Origin: Callipepla californica brunnescens | Lineage: Eukaryota; Chordata; Aves; Galliformes; Odontophoridae | Length of the DNA stretch: 64,000 bases | Assembly (NCBI GenBank): GCA_023055505.1 | Contig: JALIRH010000043.1 | Location: 320,001-384,000 of the forward strand | Direction of reading: 5' to 3' | Shown: piece after piece, positions 23,941 through 35,180 of the stretch | How the letters are laid out: each line of letters begins with the position of its first letter | Numbering within the stretch: position 1 is the stretch's first letter | Position numbers and translations under genes: made by a program | The notes under the pieces: model-generated | The model's input: the letters and a program-made list of their open reading frames with translations, nothing else | Database searches by the model: none | What the model was told of the DNA's origin: nothing

Positions 23941-26656
23941 AAAACAACAGAATGGGCAGAGCTCAGCGCTCTGGCCAAGCCTGTGGAAACAGCAGAACCC
24001 CACGCGCTTCAAGCAAGCTCAGCCTGAAGCAGCAGAGCTATCCAGCCGCATTCGGCCTTCCCAGAGATTCAGCAACCTCGGCTCCTAGCAGAGCAGCACC
24101 TAAACCTCCTTATCCTGCAGTGCCAAACAAGCACGGCACTCACATTGCCACCTCCATCCATCTGCAGAGGAGGAGAGCGAAGGCACGGAGCAGAAGGGCT
24201 CCTGGAAGGGAGGGTGGTCCCAAACCTACAGCACAAGGGCTGCAGAGCCGCGTTCTGTACCGAGCAGCTCCAAACCTGCTCGCAGAAGGCTCTGAGGCTT
24301 TTGCACTCTGCAGACCTGAGCGAGCAGCTTGCAGAATTTCTCCTGCAGCGCCCACGGGGCACAGCGTGTGCATGCTGCTGCCTTCGAGGTGTCACCGTGG
24401 GCCCAAAGGGCCCCACAGCCCCACGCAGCCCCACGCAGCCCCACGTCCCACCGACACCGTCCAGAGGAACGCGCCTCACGCTTGGCCTGTGTTTGGCATT
24501 TGGATTTTAAATCAGGAATCGCTCTGGAAAAGTAGCACCAGGAAGAAAAAAACAACGAGCTGAAGAGTTCCCCAGCAGCCTACCCACACCCTTTAATATA
24601 AAAAAGCTGCTGCTAATTTAAAAAACAAATGTTTAAGCACTCGAGCACATTTATTTAATTTGTCCTTTCTGTGCCAAAAAGGCCCCGATCCGCCCGCGCT
24701 CCCATCAGAGCGGGACCAGCTCACAGCCCCAGCACAGCCAGCGTGGAGGGGCTGCTTCTCCCACTGCCCAAAATGACTGAGGGTCCCTGGGGACAGCTCA
24801 GCCCTGAAGGTGATGCCCTTATGATGGACACACGTGGCTCAGGATCCGACGTGCTGCTCGTGCGGGCACGGACCAGGTCTCAGTTCCCCCGTGAGCAGTG
24901 AGGTTCAGCTCACTTCTCCCCAGCTCAGCTCACAGTGGGTGCACGATGCACGGGGACGGGCACAGGGGAACCCACGAGGCCGGGGCCGCCATTCCACCCC
25001 ACATCATTTAACACCGGCGGCTCAAAAAGTACAGCTGTCGCTGTATTGAAACGCTCGGAATTCCCATCGGTTCTGGGTTTGGGTGCCTCAGTATCAGCCC
25101 CACACCCTCTCCCAGCACTGTGCCTCCTCCAGCCCGGCCTGCAGCTCCTCCACCACACTGAGCTGCTGGGGACTTTCCCCGCGCTTCTCCGCAGGCTCTG
25201 CCAGCACAGAGCTAAATCCAGATCTGCTTTCTCACCCACCCACGAGCCGGGCACCCAGCAAAGTTTGTCAGCAGGCGGAGCTGCACTCCCCCTCGGGCAC
25301 AAGGCGGCCCATGCAGAGTATTTTGCTGGGGAGGAAAACATTCACCAGCACAAAGGAAAAACAACCAACCCAAAAAGCAGAGCAGCAGGTACCACGTCCA
25401 CGACCCGATGCTGAACAGCCTCAAGGCTGAAGCCAAACATCTCCTGGGTAACCTCCACCAATAACCCCACAGCCACACGTGGCTGCAATGAGCCGGGGAC
25501 AGCAGGATCCGCTCAGGTCCTGCAGTGCCTTCTGAGACGCTCTTGGACTCAGGGTTTAAATCCACAGGAACCCCAGCTCCTGGAGCACGGGGAGGTGCGG
25601 TGCAGGCTGCAGGCCCAGCTCAGCAGGAGCAGCGATGCCTTGGAGCAGGAGCACAGGAGCGTGAGCAAACCCGTCACGAGCAGGAACTCAATTTAGCCCA
25701 TCGTTATCGTTGGCTTTAACAAATAGCTTCTGGGGATGGCAGGTACTTTATTAATTTTTCCCCTGCGCCGCGTGCAGGATGATTGAAGAAATCACCGGCC
25801 TGTTGATTTGTTTGCCTCCCCAGCCCAAAATAACTAGCTATTTATTTTTAAATAGCAGGATGCATCAAATCCTTAAATCAAGGCGACGGATCCAGGAGGA
25901 CGTGCCACACTGCCGTGGCACTGCTGCCTGGGCACAGCGGGCAGAAGGTTCAGTGCTCTCCTCCGAGCTGGCACAGAGCTGTGCCCAGGGCTCCCACCTG
26001 CACTCAGACGTACGAAAGGCATTTTCTGCTTTGCCATCTTCTGGCAGCTGTGCTCCTGGTGGCTGTACTGGGTTTGCACAGAAAAAACATCCTGCACTGG
26101 GCTTTGCAGCACGTCCCTGATGCTGGGGGTGGTGAGGATCTGCTCCTGTCTGCACTGCCAGTTTGGTAAGCAGGAAGATGCAGGATCCACATTCTGCCTT
26201 CCCACGGGGTTATTCCAGCAGCGAAGGAACAGCTCAAAGCAGCAGATGGACAACGACACAGAGCTCAATGACTGGAACACTGCTGGGGCTTTCCACTGCT
26301 GTGAGGACTGTGGGGCAGTGATCCCGGGGATGGTTGGGGACACAGAGCCCACTGACACAGCCCAGTGACACTCAGAGCATCCCCAGTGCAGATCTGTTGA
26401 GTGAAGACATCCCGAGAGTTCAGGGAAGGAGCTTCTCAAGTCACACAACCCCAGAAGAAACTGTGAGGAAGCTTTGTTGTCCCCATCCCCTCGGTTCTAC
26501 AGATGAGCTATTTTTACCTTTTTTTGTTTTAATTAAACCCCATCTCCATTTGTTGTGGTTACAGTGAGTGTGTCCCACACGAGCAGCACCAGAGCCTCCC
26601 AAGCCAGCAGCCTGCACAGAACACACTGCCCTGCAGAGCCCTGGCTTCCACTGCAC

Positions 26657-26880
26657 ACAATCACAGCATGGTTGGGTTGGAAGGGACCCCAAAGCCCCCC
26701 CACCCCCACCGTGGGCTGGGTGCCCCCCAGCTCAGGCTGCCAGGGTCACCCCCAGGCAGTGCTGGGGCCTCACCACCCTCCTGAGTGCAGAATTCTGCCC
26801 TCGATGTCCACAGCCCAGCATCACCTCACAGCCCCCGGAGCAGGCTCTCCCCCTGCTCGCTCAGAGAGACTTCTTGTTTG
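26657..26880 (-). mobile_element. CR1 LINE 3' fragment
   Basis: Reverse-complement CR1 terminus: aatcacagcatggttgggtt, then ggaagggacccc, a diverged middle, and ctcaccaccctcctgagtgc aligning with the CR1 segment containing 'caccaccctca'. Truncated, no ORF. Confidence 0.8.
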
Positions 26881-29099
26881 TTTTCTTCCTTTTCTCTTAA
26901 ATTAGAAATAAAGGGAAGAGGCGGGGAAAGCAATTTTGCCATTCCCCAGGGACCCAGAGCTCTTCATGCCCATCCCCAGAACGGGGTTAAACAGCATTAA
27001 GTCAAACCAGAGCCCTGCAGCAGAAGCACGAAAGCGGAGGAAATAACCTCCTCCTGCACACACGCTTCTTCCCTGTCCCCAGGGATGGGAGGAAAGAGCC
27101 AGGGGTGCACATCCTCCACCTGCCAGATGCACATCGACACTGCTGGTGGCACAGAAGTGAGCACCGTGCAGCCCTGACCACCGGCAGCCCCACTCCCACC
27201 CGCAGCCCCACTCCCACCCGCAGCCCTTGCCTTCCAGCCCCATCCATGGGCTGCCTGCAGGGAAGCGCTCCCTGAGCCGAAAGCTGAAGCTCCAGGTTAA
27301 CAAATCCAGTTTGTCGGACACAAAAGCCAATGTGTTTCACTCGTGTTGGCTTTATCCTCATGAAATTGCTCAGACATTCAAGACGTGAAATGTCACTGTG
27401 TCACTCGTGGCAGCTGAGGGCACAGAGCTGGAAAGGTCAGGAGAAGCTCTCCAGGAGCCACCCCAGCTCTGCACAAAGGGACCCAGTGGGGACAAGGAGG
27501 CCGGCAGCCCGCACTGCACTGCGAGCCCGACTCAAAGAAACCCTTCAGTTCATCCCCATCTCTTTGCTTCTCGATGCAGCACACCATCGAGCTGCCAGGG
27601 GTACTGCAGCCCATGGGATGTGCCACGGTCACTGACATCACCTCCTACAGAAGGAGATGCAGAGGGACACACACCCACACCGCCGGCTCACACCGAGGAG
27701 CTCAGGCCCTGCAGGGTGTGGGAGGCAGAGCAGGACACAGCCAGCATCGCATCTCTCGCCCTGCGCCCAGCTCTGCTCCATCCCACTTGTGAGCACCGCA
27801 GTAGGGTTGTCCTCAGCTTCCAAGGGTGCCAAGCTGCGCTTTGGGCTTCTGGAAGAAATCCATCTTCTTGTCAGCAGCACACAACAAACCCTTCGAGTTG
27901 CATGGAGGAAGGAGGCAGCAGGAACCCCACCGCTGCTCAGCTGCCCTCAGCCCGGCGGTGAGCAGAGGTCCCGGGGCAGGCTCAGGGCTCACAGCCACCA
28001 GAGCCGCAGTGGAGGAGCAGTGTCCGAATGCCACGCAGATCCCAGCAGCTCCCAACTCACGGAGTCGTTCCTCCCACTGACACGTTTTGCAGGACAGAAG
28101 CACACTGCGCGCTTGAGGACATGGACAGCAGAGGTGACAGGAAATCCCAAAGCAGAGGAGGATTCAGCTTGTTCTGGGTCAAATGCAGATGAGGAAGCAG
28201 AGGTGTAGGGAGAGGAAAAGCCCTTTCTTGCAGAAAAAGCAGCAGGAGTGAAGTTCGCACCGAGGGCTGCTGGGGGCACGCAGGGTGCTGGCTCTGATGC
28301 TGTAGGTCAGGAAGGCAGTGCCAGAACCGCTCTGAAGCCCCCAGGATCCATCCCAGTGACACTCAGAGCTATCAGCCAACAGCCCTCCCCGAGGAAGCGG
28401 AGCACTGCACACAGGACCAGCGCTGCACAGATGAAAACAATCCATCTCTGACACGGCAGGGTTCACCTTGCTTCGGGGAGCAGGCATGGGGATGGCAGAC
28501 ACGGAGCTCCTCTGCCGAACAACAGCTCTTCCTCTCTTCCTCAGCATCCACAGCCAGCGGGAAGGAAGGAGGCGAGCAGCACAGTGAGCGGCGGCCGTGA
28601 CGCAGCGGCCATCACGCTGTGCTGGGAGGAGGAGGGCAGCCCCGGCCTCTCCTGAGCACCACACAGCTCCATTGGCTCCGGCTCCTGCCTCGCCTGCTCC
28701 GTGCTCTGCAGGAAGGCTCAATGTGAGCAGCACGAGCCTTGCTGTGCACGTGGACATCGCCGCGCCGCTGCACACGGACCAGGACCAACCCAGCACAGTG
28801 CAGCCCCATCTGCGCCGTGCCCCAGTCCGGCACTAAGGGCTGTGTTTGAGGGCCCCCCCAGGAACCCCACGGCACAAAACTGCCACTCACCAGCACAGAC
28901 ACCACGTTACATCCCAGCCACCGCTGCAGCCCCGCGCAGACACCACTGACAGCCCCGGGAAATGCACATTTGCTTCGTGCCTCATTTATCAGCCAGGAGA
29001 GCGGCTCTCCATGCACAGACAGAGCAGGAACACAGCCCCGAGACACCTTCCCCCGGCTCTAGAAACGTATTCATTATCCCCAGGCGGCTTCTGGCAGGG

Positions 29100-29215
29100 C
29101 GGGGAGATGGCTCTGCGATTAGAGATGTTTATCAGTTAGCTATAATGAAGGTGGGACACTGACACCGTGATGAATATTATATTTCAGTAAAATTTAAATG
29201 AAAAGATCCATCACT
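29100..29215. promoter_or_regulatory. Candidate regulatory island
   Basis: Contains agatgtttatcagttagcta, taatgaag, gatgaatattatatttcag and aaatttaaatgaaaag. AT-rich, unique, flanked by GC-rich sequence. Confidence 0.3.
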
Positions 29216-32200
29216 CTGAGCAGAAGATCGGAGCGGGGAGCTCCACAACCACGGTGCTGCAGATCTGCATCACCTTAATTTCTGCTCTGGAGGAAGAGCA
29301 GCAGATAAAGAGCAGCACTCTGTATGTCCTGATGCACACAGCAAAGCAGCACCAGCCCCGTGCCATTACCGGAGCGAACTGGGATGCTGACAGCCGGTGC
29401 TCAGCACTGAGTGCCCTCGGACGCAGGAACCGCTCCGTGCACAGCGCAGGATGCGAGGGGAAGGGTTACGGAGCGGCTCTTCCCTTAAGTGAAATATTGC
29501 TGCTGGCTCAATGGAAGCAGGAGGTTCCTCTCTCCTGGGAGGAAGCTATCAGAAACCACTCTCCCTCCCAGAGCGGCAAGCCTGTGTTTTGCTACCTGTT
29601 GCACTCCGCAATCAGGCAAAAGAACGCAAGAAGACACTACAAAGCGAGGCAGGGTGCAGCAGCACACAGAGCACCAGGAACGCTGCGAGCTGCTGCAACC
29701 CAGGCACGAATGCATTACACATTCTCCTGAATTTTAAATACAGAGCATTATGACTGGCATCCTCACAACCGCCACAGCGGCCTCAGCACTACAGCTTTTA
29801 TGGTAATTCACAGGGAGTTACCCACAAGGCACTGCAGAGATTTTCTTGGCAGCCATCCTAAACTAATTTTTATAGGTTAGTGTACGGTTATACATAAACG
29901 TTTAAGAAAAATAAAATGGCGACGTGCAGGGCAGGGGGCAGCGGGGGCTTCGGCAGCGGGACGGCACGGGCACCGCGGGACCACCGCCGGGCACCCCAGG
30001 GACCGGGGCACACCACCGTGAGCACAGCACGGGCTGCAGCACCGAGCTGCCCGGCCCCGCGCCCACCTCCAGCGCTCCCATCTCACTGCCCTCTGCTCAG
30101 CCCCATCGGCGCTGCTGTGCGGGCGGAGCAGAGCCCGGAGCTGCAGCACACAGCAAACAAAGGAAAGCAGCAGAGAGAGCCGTGCTCGGGGCCGGAGAGG
30201 CAGCACCCACCGATGCTCCACGGAGCCCACGATGACATCGGAGCGGAGGATCCGCTGGAGAACACACAGCTTGCTGCGGGCTCTGCAGGTACTCCGTCTT
30301 CACAAAAGCAAAATGGAGGGAAGCGTGATCTCCGGGGAATGATAAATCAAGACTCCGGAGAAAAAGAACCTTTCAGGCTCGGAGCATCTGAGGAATTATT
30401 AACAACGCTGATTTGAACACAGCGATGCCACGAGGATGAAAACAATTAAGTGTCGGCTCAAAGGGAGAGATGCTACGATACGACTGCAGCAGCACAAAGG
30501 GACGACGAGCTGAATTTCAGACCAGGCTGCTGTTTTCCTGAGAGAGATTATTGCGTTTTGAAAGGCGTGCACACAGCAGCACATTGTTCTCCTCTCTCCT
30601 TCCAGCTATATGCAAACCAGGATGGGTGTCTGCATCTCCTCTGGAGATGGGAGCACTCTGCCTGCAGCCCTGCTCCTTCTGCCCCACGTAACCACACGGC
30701 ACCAGGCACCCACTGCCCGCAGACAGCACAGTGAAGCTGGAACACTTCTGGAGTTGGGATCCAGCGTATCACAGCTCATCCCTCGGTCAGGATGTGAAAA
30801 GCATCGCCCTGCAGGAACAAGGCAGCAAGCACTTCACAGAGCGAAAGATTCCCAAAGTCTGAGCAGAGCAGCTTGCCTGCTGCGCTCCTAGACACGGGAT
30901 AAAACTCACAGCCAGGAGAGGAACACCATGATCCCACACCGCAGCCCAGCAGGCAGCACCGGGCTACCCCAGCACCACAGCAGATGGAAGGCAGCACCAC
31001 GGGGACAGCACCAGGCTCTGTGCTCCACGCAGACACCGATGGCCTTCAAGAGCCACATGGAGACAGAGCAGCAGAGCCTCCGTGCCAGGAGCTGCAATCA
31101 CACCCCACTACCCACAGCCACCATCGCTCGGCCGTGGGGTCCCTCCCGCGCTCAGGCACCGCAGCCCACCGGGTGATGTAAGCCAGCACCATGCAAAGCA
31201 GTAACCTACAAAACAAGGCTGTAAACAAGTGATTCAGCTGCTGCTCCGCAGAACCAGCCCTGCTGGAGCCCCAGGAGCTGGGCAGGAATGGGCACACGCT
31301 CCTGAACACAAAGCATCCCTCCTGACCACAGCCCACAGCTGTTAAACCAAGTGAGGTGCTCACATTCTATGGTCGCCTGGCCCGATTCAGTTTGATCCTG
31401 TTTAGACAAACAACAATCTGCTTTCTAATCTAGAGCAGCTCCTAATTGTGCAAGCTGTTGCCAGGGAACAGGAGCAGGAACATGGACCCTTATTTCTGTG
31501 GAGGTGTTCCACAGCCCAGCGGGTGACGATGTTCACAAGAGGGCACTGCTAAAAATCACATCTCTCCGGGCAGGGACTGCGGGTGCTCACGATGCCGTGC
31601 ACAGCCCATCTCCAGAGCTGCCCCAGTCCCAGTGCAGGAGCACTGTGCGTCCCACGCAGCAGTGGGGGACCCACACGGGGGCATCCAAAGCTCTCGTGCA
31701 GATCGGAGCCAAGAGGTCCCCTGCATTAAAAAGAGTTTCAAAGAAAACTGTGCCTCCCGAGCAGCTCCTCATGCTGATCACAAAGCCAGACTCACAGCAG
31801 CCAGGTCAGAATAGGAAAGGTCAAGACAATTATGGCAGAACAGACCCAGAAATCACAAGTTTGTGAGTTGAAGGACACAGCACCGAGCCGGGCACTGCTC
31901 GGGCAGCGAGAGCCAACCTCAGTCCTCTGCGGCTTTTCCTGTTCTTGGGGCCGGAGTCATGAATAATGTGCACGCTCTGAACAATCGCATGAGAAGAATT
32001 TAAAGCTCAAAGTTCAGCGGCTGTGGATTAAACTTCTCAGCAGCAGCTCCCGCAGCCCAGGAACCCCTCTCATTACCATAAGCTCCGTCAGATCCGCGCG
32101 CTTCATCCCCACATCCCACGCTCAGAACTCCGTCAGCGCCAGAGGAGAACTTTCACTGGGAGAAAAGAAAGGAGCCCCTTCCATGGGGAGCAGAGGGGGC

Positions 32201-33716
32201 TCTGCCGAGTGCCCCCAGCGCAGCCACGATGCAAAGGGACCAACACCATCAGTGCACACACTGCCCCGGGCCGCAGCTGCTCATTAAGGCTTCCTTCATC
32301 AACACCTGCTTAATTGGGAATGCCTGGTGGCCCAGCGCAGTGCCACGGGCCCCAGCAGCACCCAGGGCGGCACAGAGCAGGGACATCCCCCCCTGGCAGG
32401 ATGCACCTCGTGCAGGCAGCGGAGCAGAGCTGCTCCCTCAGGGTGCGATGGAGGACACCCATCGGGAGCACCCACCCGCAGCACCCTGCGTAGCACGGCG
32501 GGCACCACGGGGAAAGCGAGCACGGCGGAGCTGCACACATCTCCCAGTGCCAATCCCAAGAGCAGACGATGAGGCCGGGAGGACTGGAGGAGCCCACCCC
32601 CTCCCAGCATCCCCTCCCCACCCCCAGAGCTCCCCGCTGCCCCTCTCCACCCAGCAGCACTTCAGCTAGAAGCTTCTCCTTCTGCATTACTCAAAGTATT
32701 TATGACTTTTCCCATTTGAAATATGGGCCCTTACCACCACGCACAGGAAGGAGGAGGAGAGTGCCAGCAAACTCATTAACGGAGAAGTCAGTCTGGCAGG
32801 GAGCAATTAACGGCTTCCAATCCGCAGCTCCGCGGGAGGAGGTGTTCCTCAGATCCGTGCTCGGCACACGGCTCCACGCACCCAGCGACGAGGAGGGGAC
32901 GGACCCCCGCCCCAAAAAGCGCCCGTGAGCCCCACTGCCACGGGACCAACGTCGGGCAACGCAGCAGCGGCAGCGCTCCGTAGGGAGCGCGTCCTCCGAG
33001 CAAACGGAGCGCGGGTCCTCGTCCCGGTGGGAGCAGGGAGGCTCCTGCCGAGCTCCCCATCGCCCCGTGGGGTTCTCCGGCCGCAAAAACCCCGACCGAA
33101 AAGCGCTTTTTCCTCCCACTGTCTGCAAACGCTGCCCGGGAGGCGGCCGAGCCCCCGCGGCCCCACACGTCGCCCCCCGACCGACGCCGTTTCCCCGTTA
33201 TCCCACGATCGCTTCTCCCCCGGCGCCGGAGCGCGATCCTCCCGCAGTGCCCGCGCCCTCGGGGCGCTCCGCCCGCCCCGCTCGGGGTTTCGGCACAATG
33301 CCGATGGGCGGTGGGGGGGGGGGGAGAGGGGAAGGTCCTCGAGCACCGCGCCCGGACCCCCCGAGGTCCACCCGCAGCGATCGCACCTCGCGGATGGGGA
33401 ACAGCAGCGGATAACAGCGAAAAGAACCGAACACAACGGCACAGCCGCCCCCACCGCCGGGAAACGGACCCCCCCCCCCGAACCGCGGCATCGCCCCGCG
33501 GCACCGCCACCCCGAGCTCCGGGAGAGGGGGGACGCGGGGACAATGGGCACCGCCGGGGACCGCTCCGCCGGAACGGAGCTCCGCCGCCCTAAAGCAGCG
33601 CAGGGATGGGGCGCGGAGCGGAGCACGGAGCGCCCCAGGAACCCCCGCGGCGCCGCTGACCGCTCCCGCTGCCCCCGCGGCCCCGGCTGCCGGAGCTGCC
33701 CCCGCTCCCGGGGCTC

Positions 33717-33767
33717 CAGCCCCCCCCCACCCCCACACCCCGTCCCCCGCTGCACCCCCCCCCCCCC
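33717..33767. repeat. C-rich tracts in distal CpG island
   Basis: C-runs of 9 and 13 bases separated by acccccacacccc-type sequence. A 12-G run occurs at 33313-33324. Low-complexity, probably polymorphic. Confidence 0.8.
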
Positions 33768-33860
33768 GCCCCCTCCATCCCCATCAGGAGCCCCCGGGAG
33801 CCGCCCGCCCGCCCCCATCCCCCGTTCCGGCGCCGCAACGCCCTCCCCCGCTGCCCGTAC

Positions 33861-33990
33861 CTGGCGGCGCGGCCGCCCGCTGCCATGCCGGCCGGCGGAG
33901 GGGCGCCTGAGGGCCGCGCTCCTCCCGCTCGTTCGCCTCCGCCCTCCGCCCGGCGGCTGCGCTGGGGCCGCGGCGCGGGGACACTGCGGC
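33861..33990 (-). other. PTPRS: Candidate distal leader exon (5' UTR), alternative first exon
   Basis: In the distal CpG island the minus strand has a strong donor, GCCAG|GTACGG, with the exon ending at 33861. The 5' end is not defined by the sequence; 33990 is a guess placing the start downstream of the CRE cluster. An ATG at 33886-33884 opens eight codons (MAAGGRAA) plus two bases. Spliced to the acceptor at 3893 it would stop at the TGA at 3888-3886, giving a ten-residue upstream ORF. It is therefore more likely leader than coding. Assignment to PTPRS rests on strand, island position and compatible splicing. Confidence 0.5.
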
Positions 33991-34025
33991 GTCAGCTCCC
34001 GCCCGCCGCGCGCCGCTCGCACAGG

Positions 34026-34252
34026 TGATGTCATTCCCTGGGCCGCCGCCGCCTGACGTCACCGCGGGGCGGGGCCCCTCCGGGGGCGCGCGGGGGGCGA
34101 CGTCACCGCGGGGGCGAGGCGCGCGCTGCCGGGGGCGGGGCCGCGCCCTTAAGGGGCCCGCGCGTGCGCGCGCGCGCCGAGCACGTGGCGGTGCGGCCGC
34201 GAGGACGGCGCGCGGCGGGGGCGGGGCTTCGGGCGGCACCGCGGTGACGTCA
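34026..34252. promoter_or_regulatory. CRE/ATF-like site cluster with E-box and GC boxes
   Basis: Two full palindromic CREs (TGACGTCA) are at 34054-34061 and 34245-34252. Variant sites are at 34026-34033 (TGATGTCA) and 34098-34105 (CGACGTCA). A CACGTG E-box lies at 34182-34187, and GC boxes (GGGGCGGGGC types) are near 34066 and 34132. The cluster sits 140-390 bp upstream of the candidate distal leader donor, as expected for a proximal promoter. CRE sites bind CREB/ATF factors; actual use here is inferred. Confidence 0.6.
34159..34177. repeat. Alternating CG/TG run (Z-DNA-prone)
   Basis: Nineteen bases of alternating pyrimidine and purine, almost all CG, inside the distal promoter between the E-box and the first GC boxes. 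Such runs can adopt the Z form under negative supercoiling; this is a general property and was not shown here. Confidence 0.6.
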
Positions 34253-34260
34253 CGGGGCGC

Positions 34261-34640
34261 GCGGGGGGTCCCGGCCGGGGAAAGGGGTCCGGGCTGCGGA
34301 GCGCGGGTCCTGCCCGGGGAAACGGGGTCCTGCCCGGGGAAACGGGGTCCTGCCCGGGGAAACGGGGTCCTGCCCGGGGAACGCGGGTCCTGCCCGGGGA
34401 AACGGGGTCCTGCCCGGGGAAACGGGGTCCTGCCCGGGGAACGCGGGTCCTGCCCGGGGAAACGGGGTCCTGCCCGGGGAAACGGGGTCCTGCCCGGGGA
34501 ACGCGGGTCCTGCCCGGGGAAACGGGGTCCTGCCCGGATAGCGCGGGTCCTGCCCGGGGAAACGGGGTCCTGCCCGGGGAACGCGGGTCCTGGCTGCATA
34601 ACGCGTGTCCTGGCTGCGTAACGCGGCTCGTGCCCGCGCC
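34261..34640. repeat. 20-bp GC-rich promoter minisatellite with 60-bp higher-order period
   Basis: About 19 head-to-tail 20-bp units; the 14 units from 34301 to 34580 are nearly identical (core ggtcctgcccgggga). Most units start aacggg, but units starting at 34381, 34441 and 34501 begin acgcgg, so three monomers form a 60-bp higher-order unit. Units at both ends are diverged. Each unit has two G4 runs on the plus strand, so four G-tracts occur within about 36 nt. Because 60 is a multiple of three and stops are absent, the array yields long artefactual open frames on both strands. Confidence 0.9.
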
Positions 34641-34989
34641 CTGCCTGCCCTGGCCGCGGGAGGAACGTGTCTCCCATCATCAGCGCATTCTCCTCTTTAC
34701 CGCTTCCTTTCCTCCGCACGCGGTTGGTGTCCGTTGCCTGTTCATTAAGCACCGTGTCCCCTCATCCCGCGTTTCTCCATTCGCTCACGCCGCGCGCTCG
34801 GTGCGTGTCTCCTGTGCTGTCCTCCCATCGTTGGACAGTGCCCATCCCGGGGAAAAAGGGAAACACTGAAAGGAAGAAGAGGGGAAGGGCAGGAAGCTGC
34901 TCCGCCGCCCGGCTCTGCCCCATCTGTGCTCCCGATGGCTGTGCCACGTTACAGTAATTCCCCATTTGTCACTGTTCAGTCGTGGGGAG

Positions 34990-35180
34990 AAACGTGGGCA
35001 GCAGCCTCCGGCCATCCCGTGCCGCTCGCGCTTGGCGGGCGTTGTTAATTTTTTATTTTATTTTAGGAAGGAATCGATTCATTTGCAATTCAGCTCTCAA
35101 ACGTACTTTTAATTAGGGTGCTCGCATTTCTGGGCAGGCTGGAAATGGGTGATATTTGATCGCAATCGATGCCTCCATGT
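34990..35180. promoter_or_regulatory. Candidate regulatory island upstream of distal promoter
   Basis: Contains gttgttaattttttatttta, atcgattcatttgcaattca, acttttaattaggg and tgatcgcaatcgatgcctcc; the two ATCGAT sites are cores for CUT-class factors. It lies about 350-550 bp beyond the island edge. Confidence 0.35.

Larger units (their letters stand above)
22760..32880 (-). other. PTPRS: Intron between the two candidate leader exons
   Basis: If the distal promoter is used this is intron; if only the proximal one is used, it is upstream sequence. It holds one CR1 fragment (26657), AT-rich islands at 22780-22840, 23330-23480, 23720-23940, 24590-24670 and 29100-29215, and a small CpG-rich patch at about 29915-30065 starting with aaaatggcgac (YY1-like). 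No coding exon recognised. Confidence 0.5.
32880..34640. promoter_or_regulatory. PTPRS: Distal CpG island promoter
   Basis: CpG dinucleotides and G+C become dense from about 32880 and drop off after about 34640, in contrast to the flanks. The island contains a minus-strand leader donor, several GC boxes, CRE-like sites and no TATA box near the presumed start. CpG islands of this size in vertebrates usually mark promoters, often bidirectional. Divergent transcription toward higher coordinates is possible, but no plus-strand exon was identified. Confidence 0.7.

Noticed and set aside
33198..34752. Long frames on both strands across the distal CpG island (up to 322 codons)
   Set aside because: They follow the 60-bp higher-order repeat and high GC; composition is low-complexity Pro/Gly/Arg, with no start context or splice logic.
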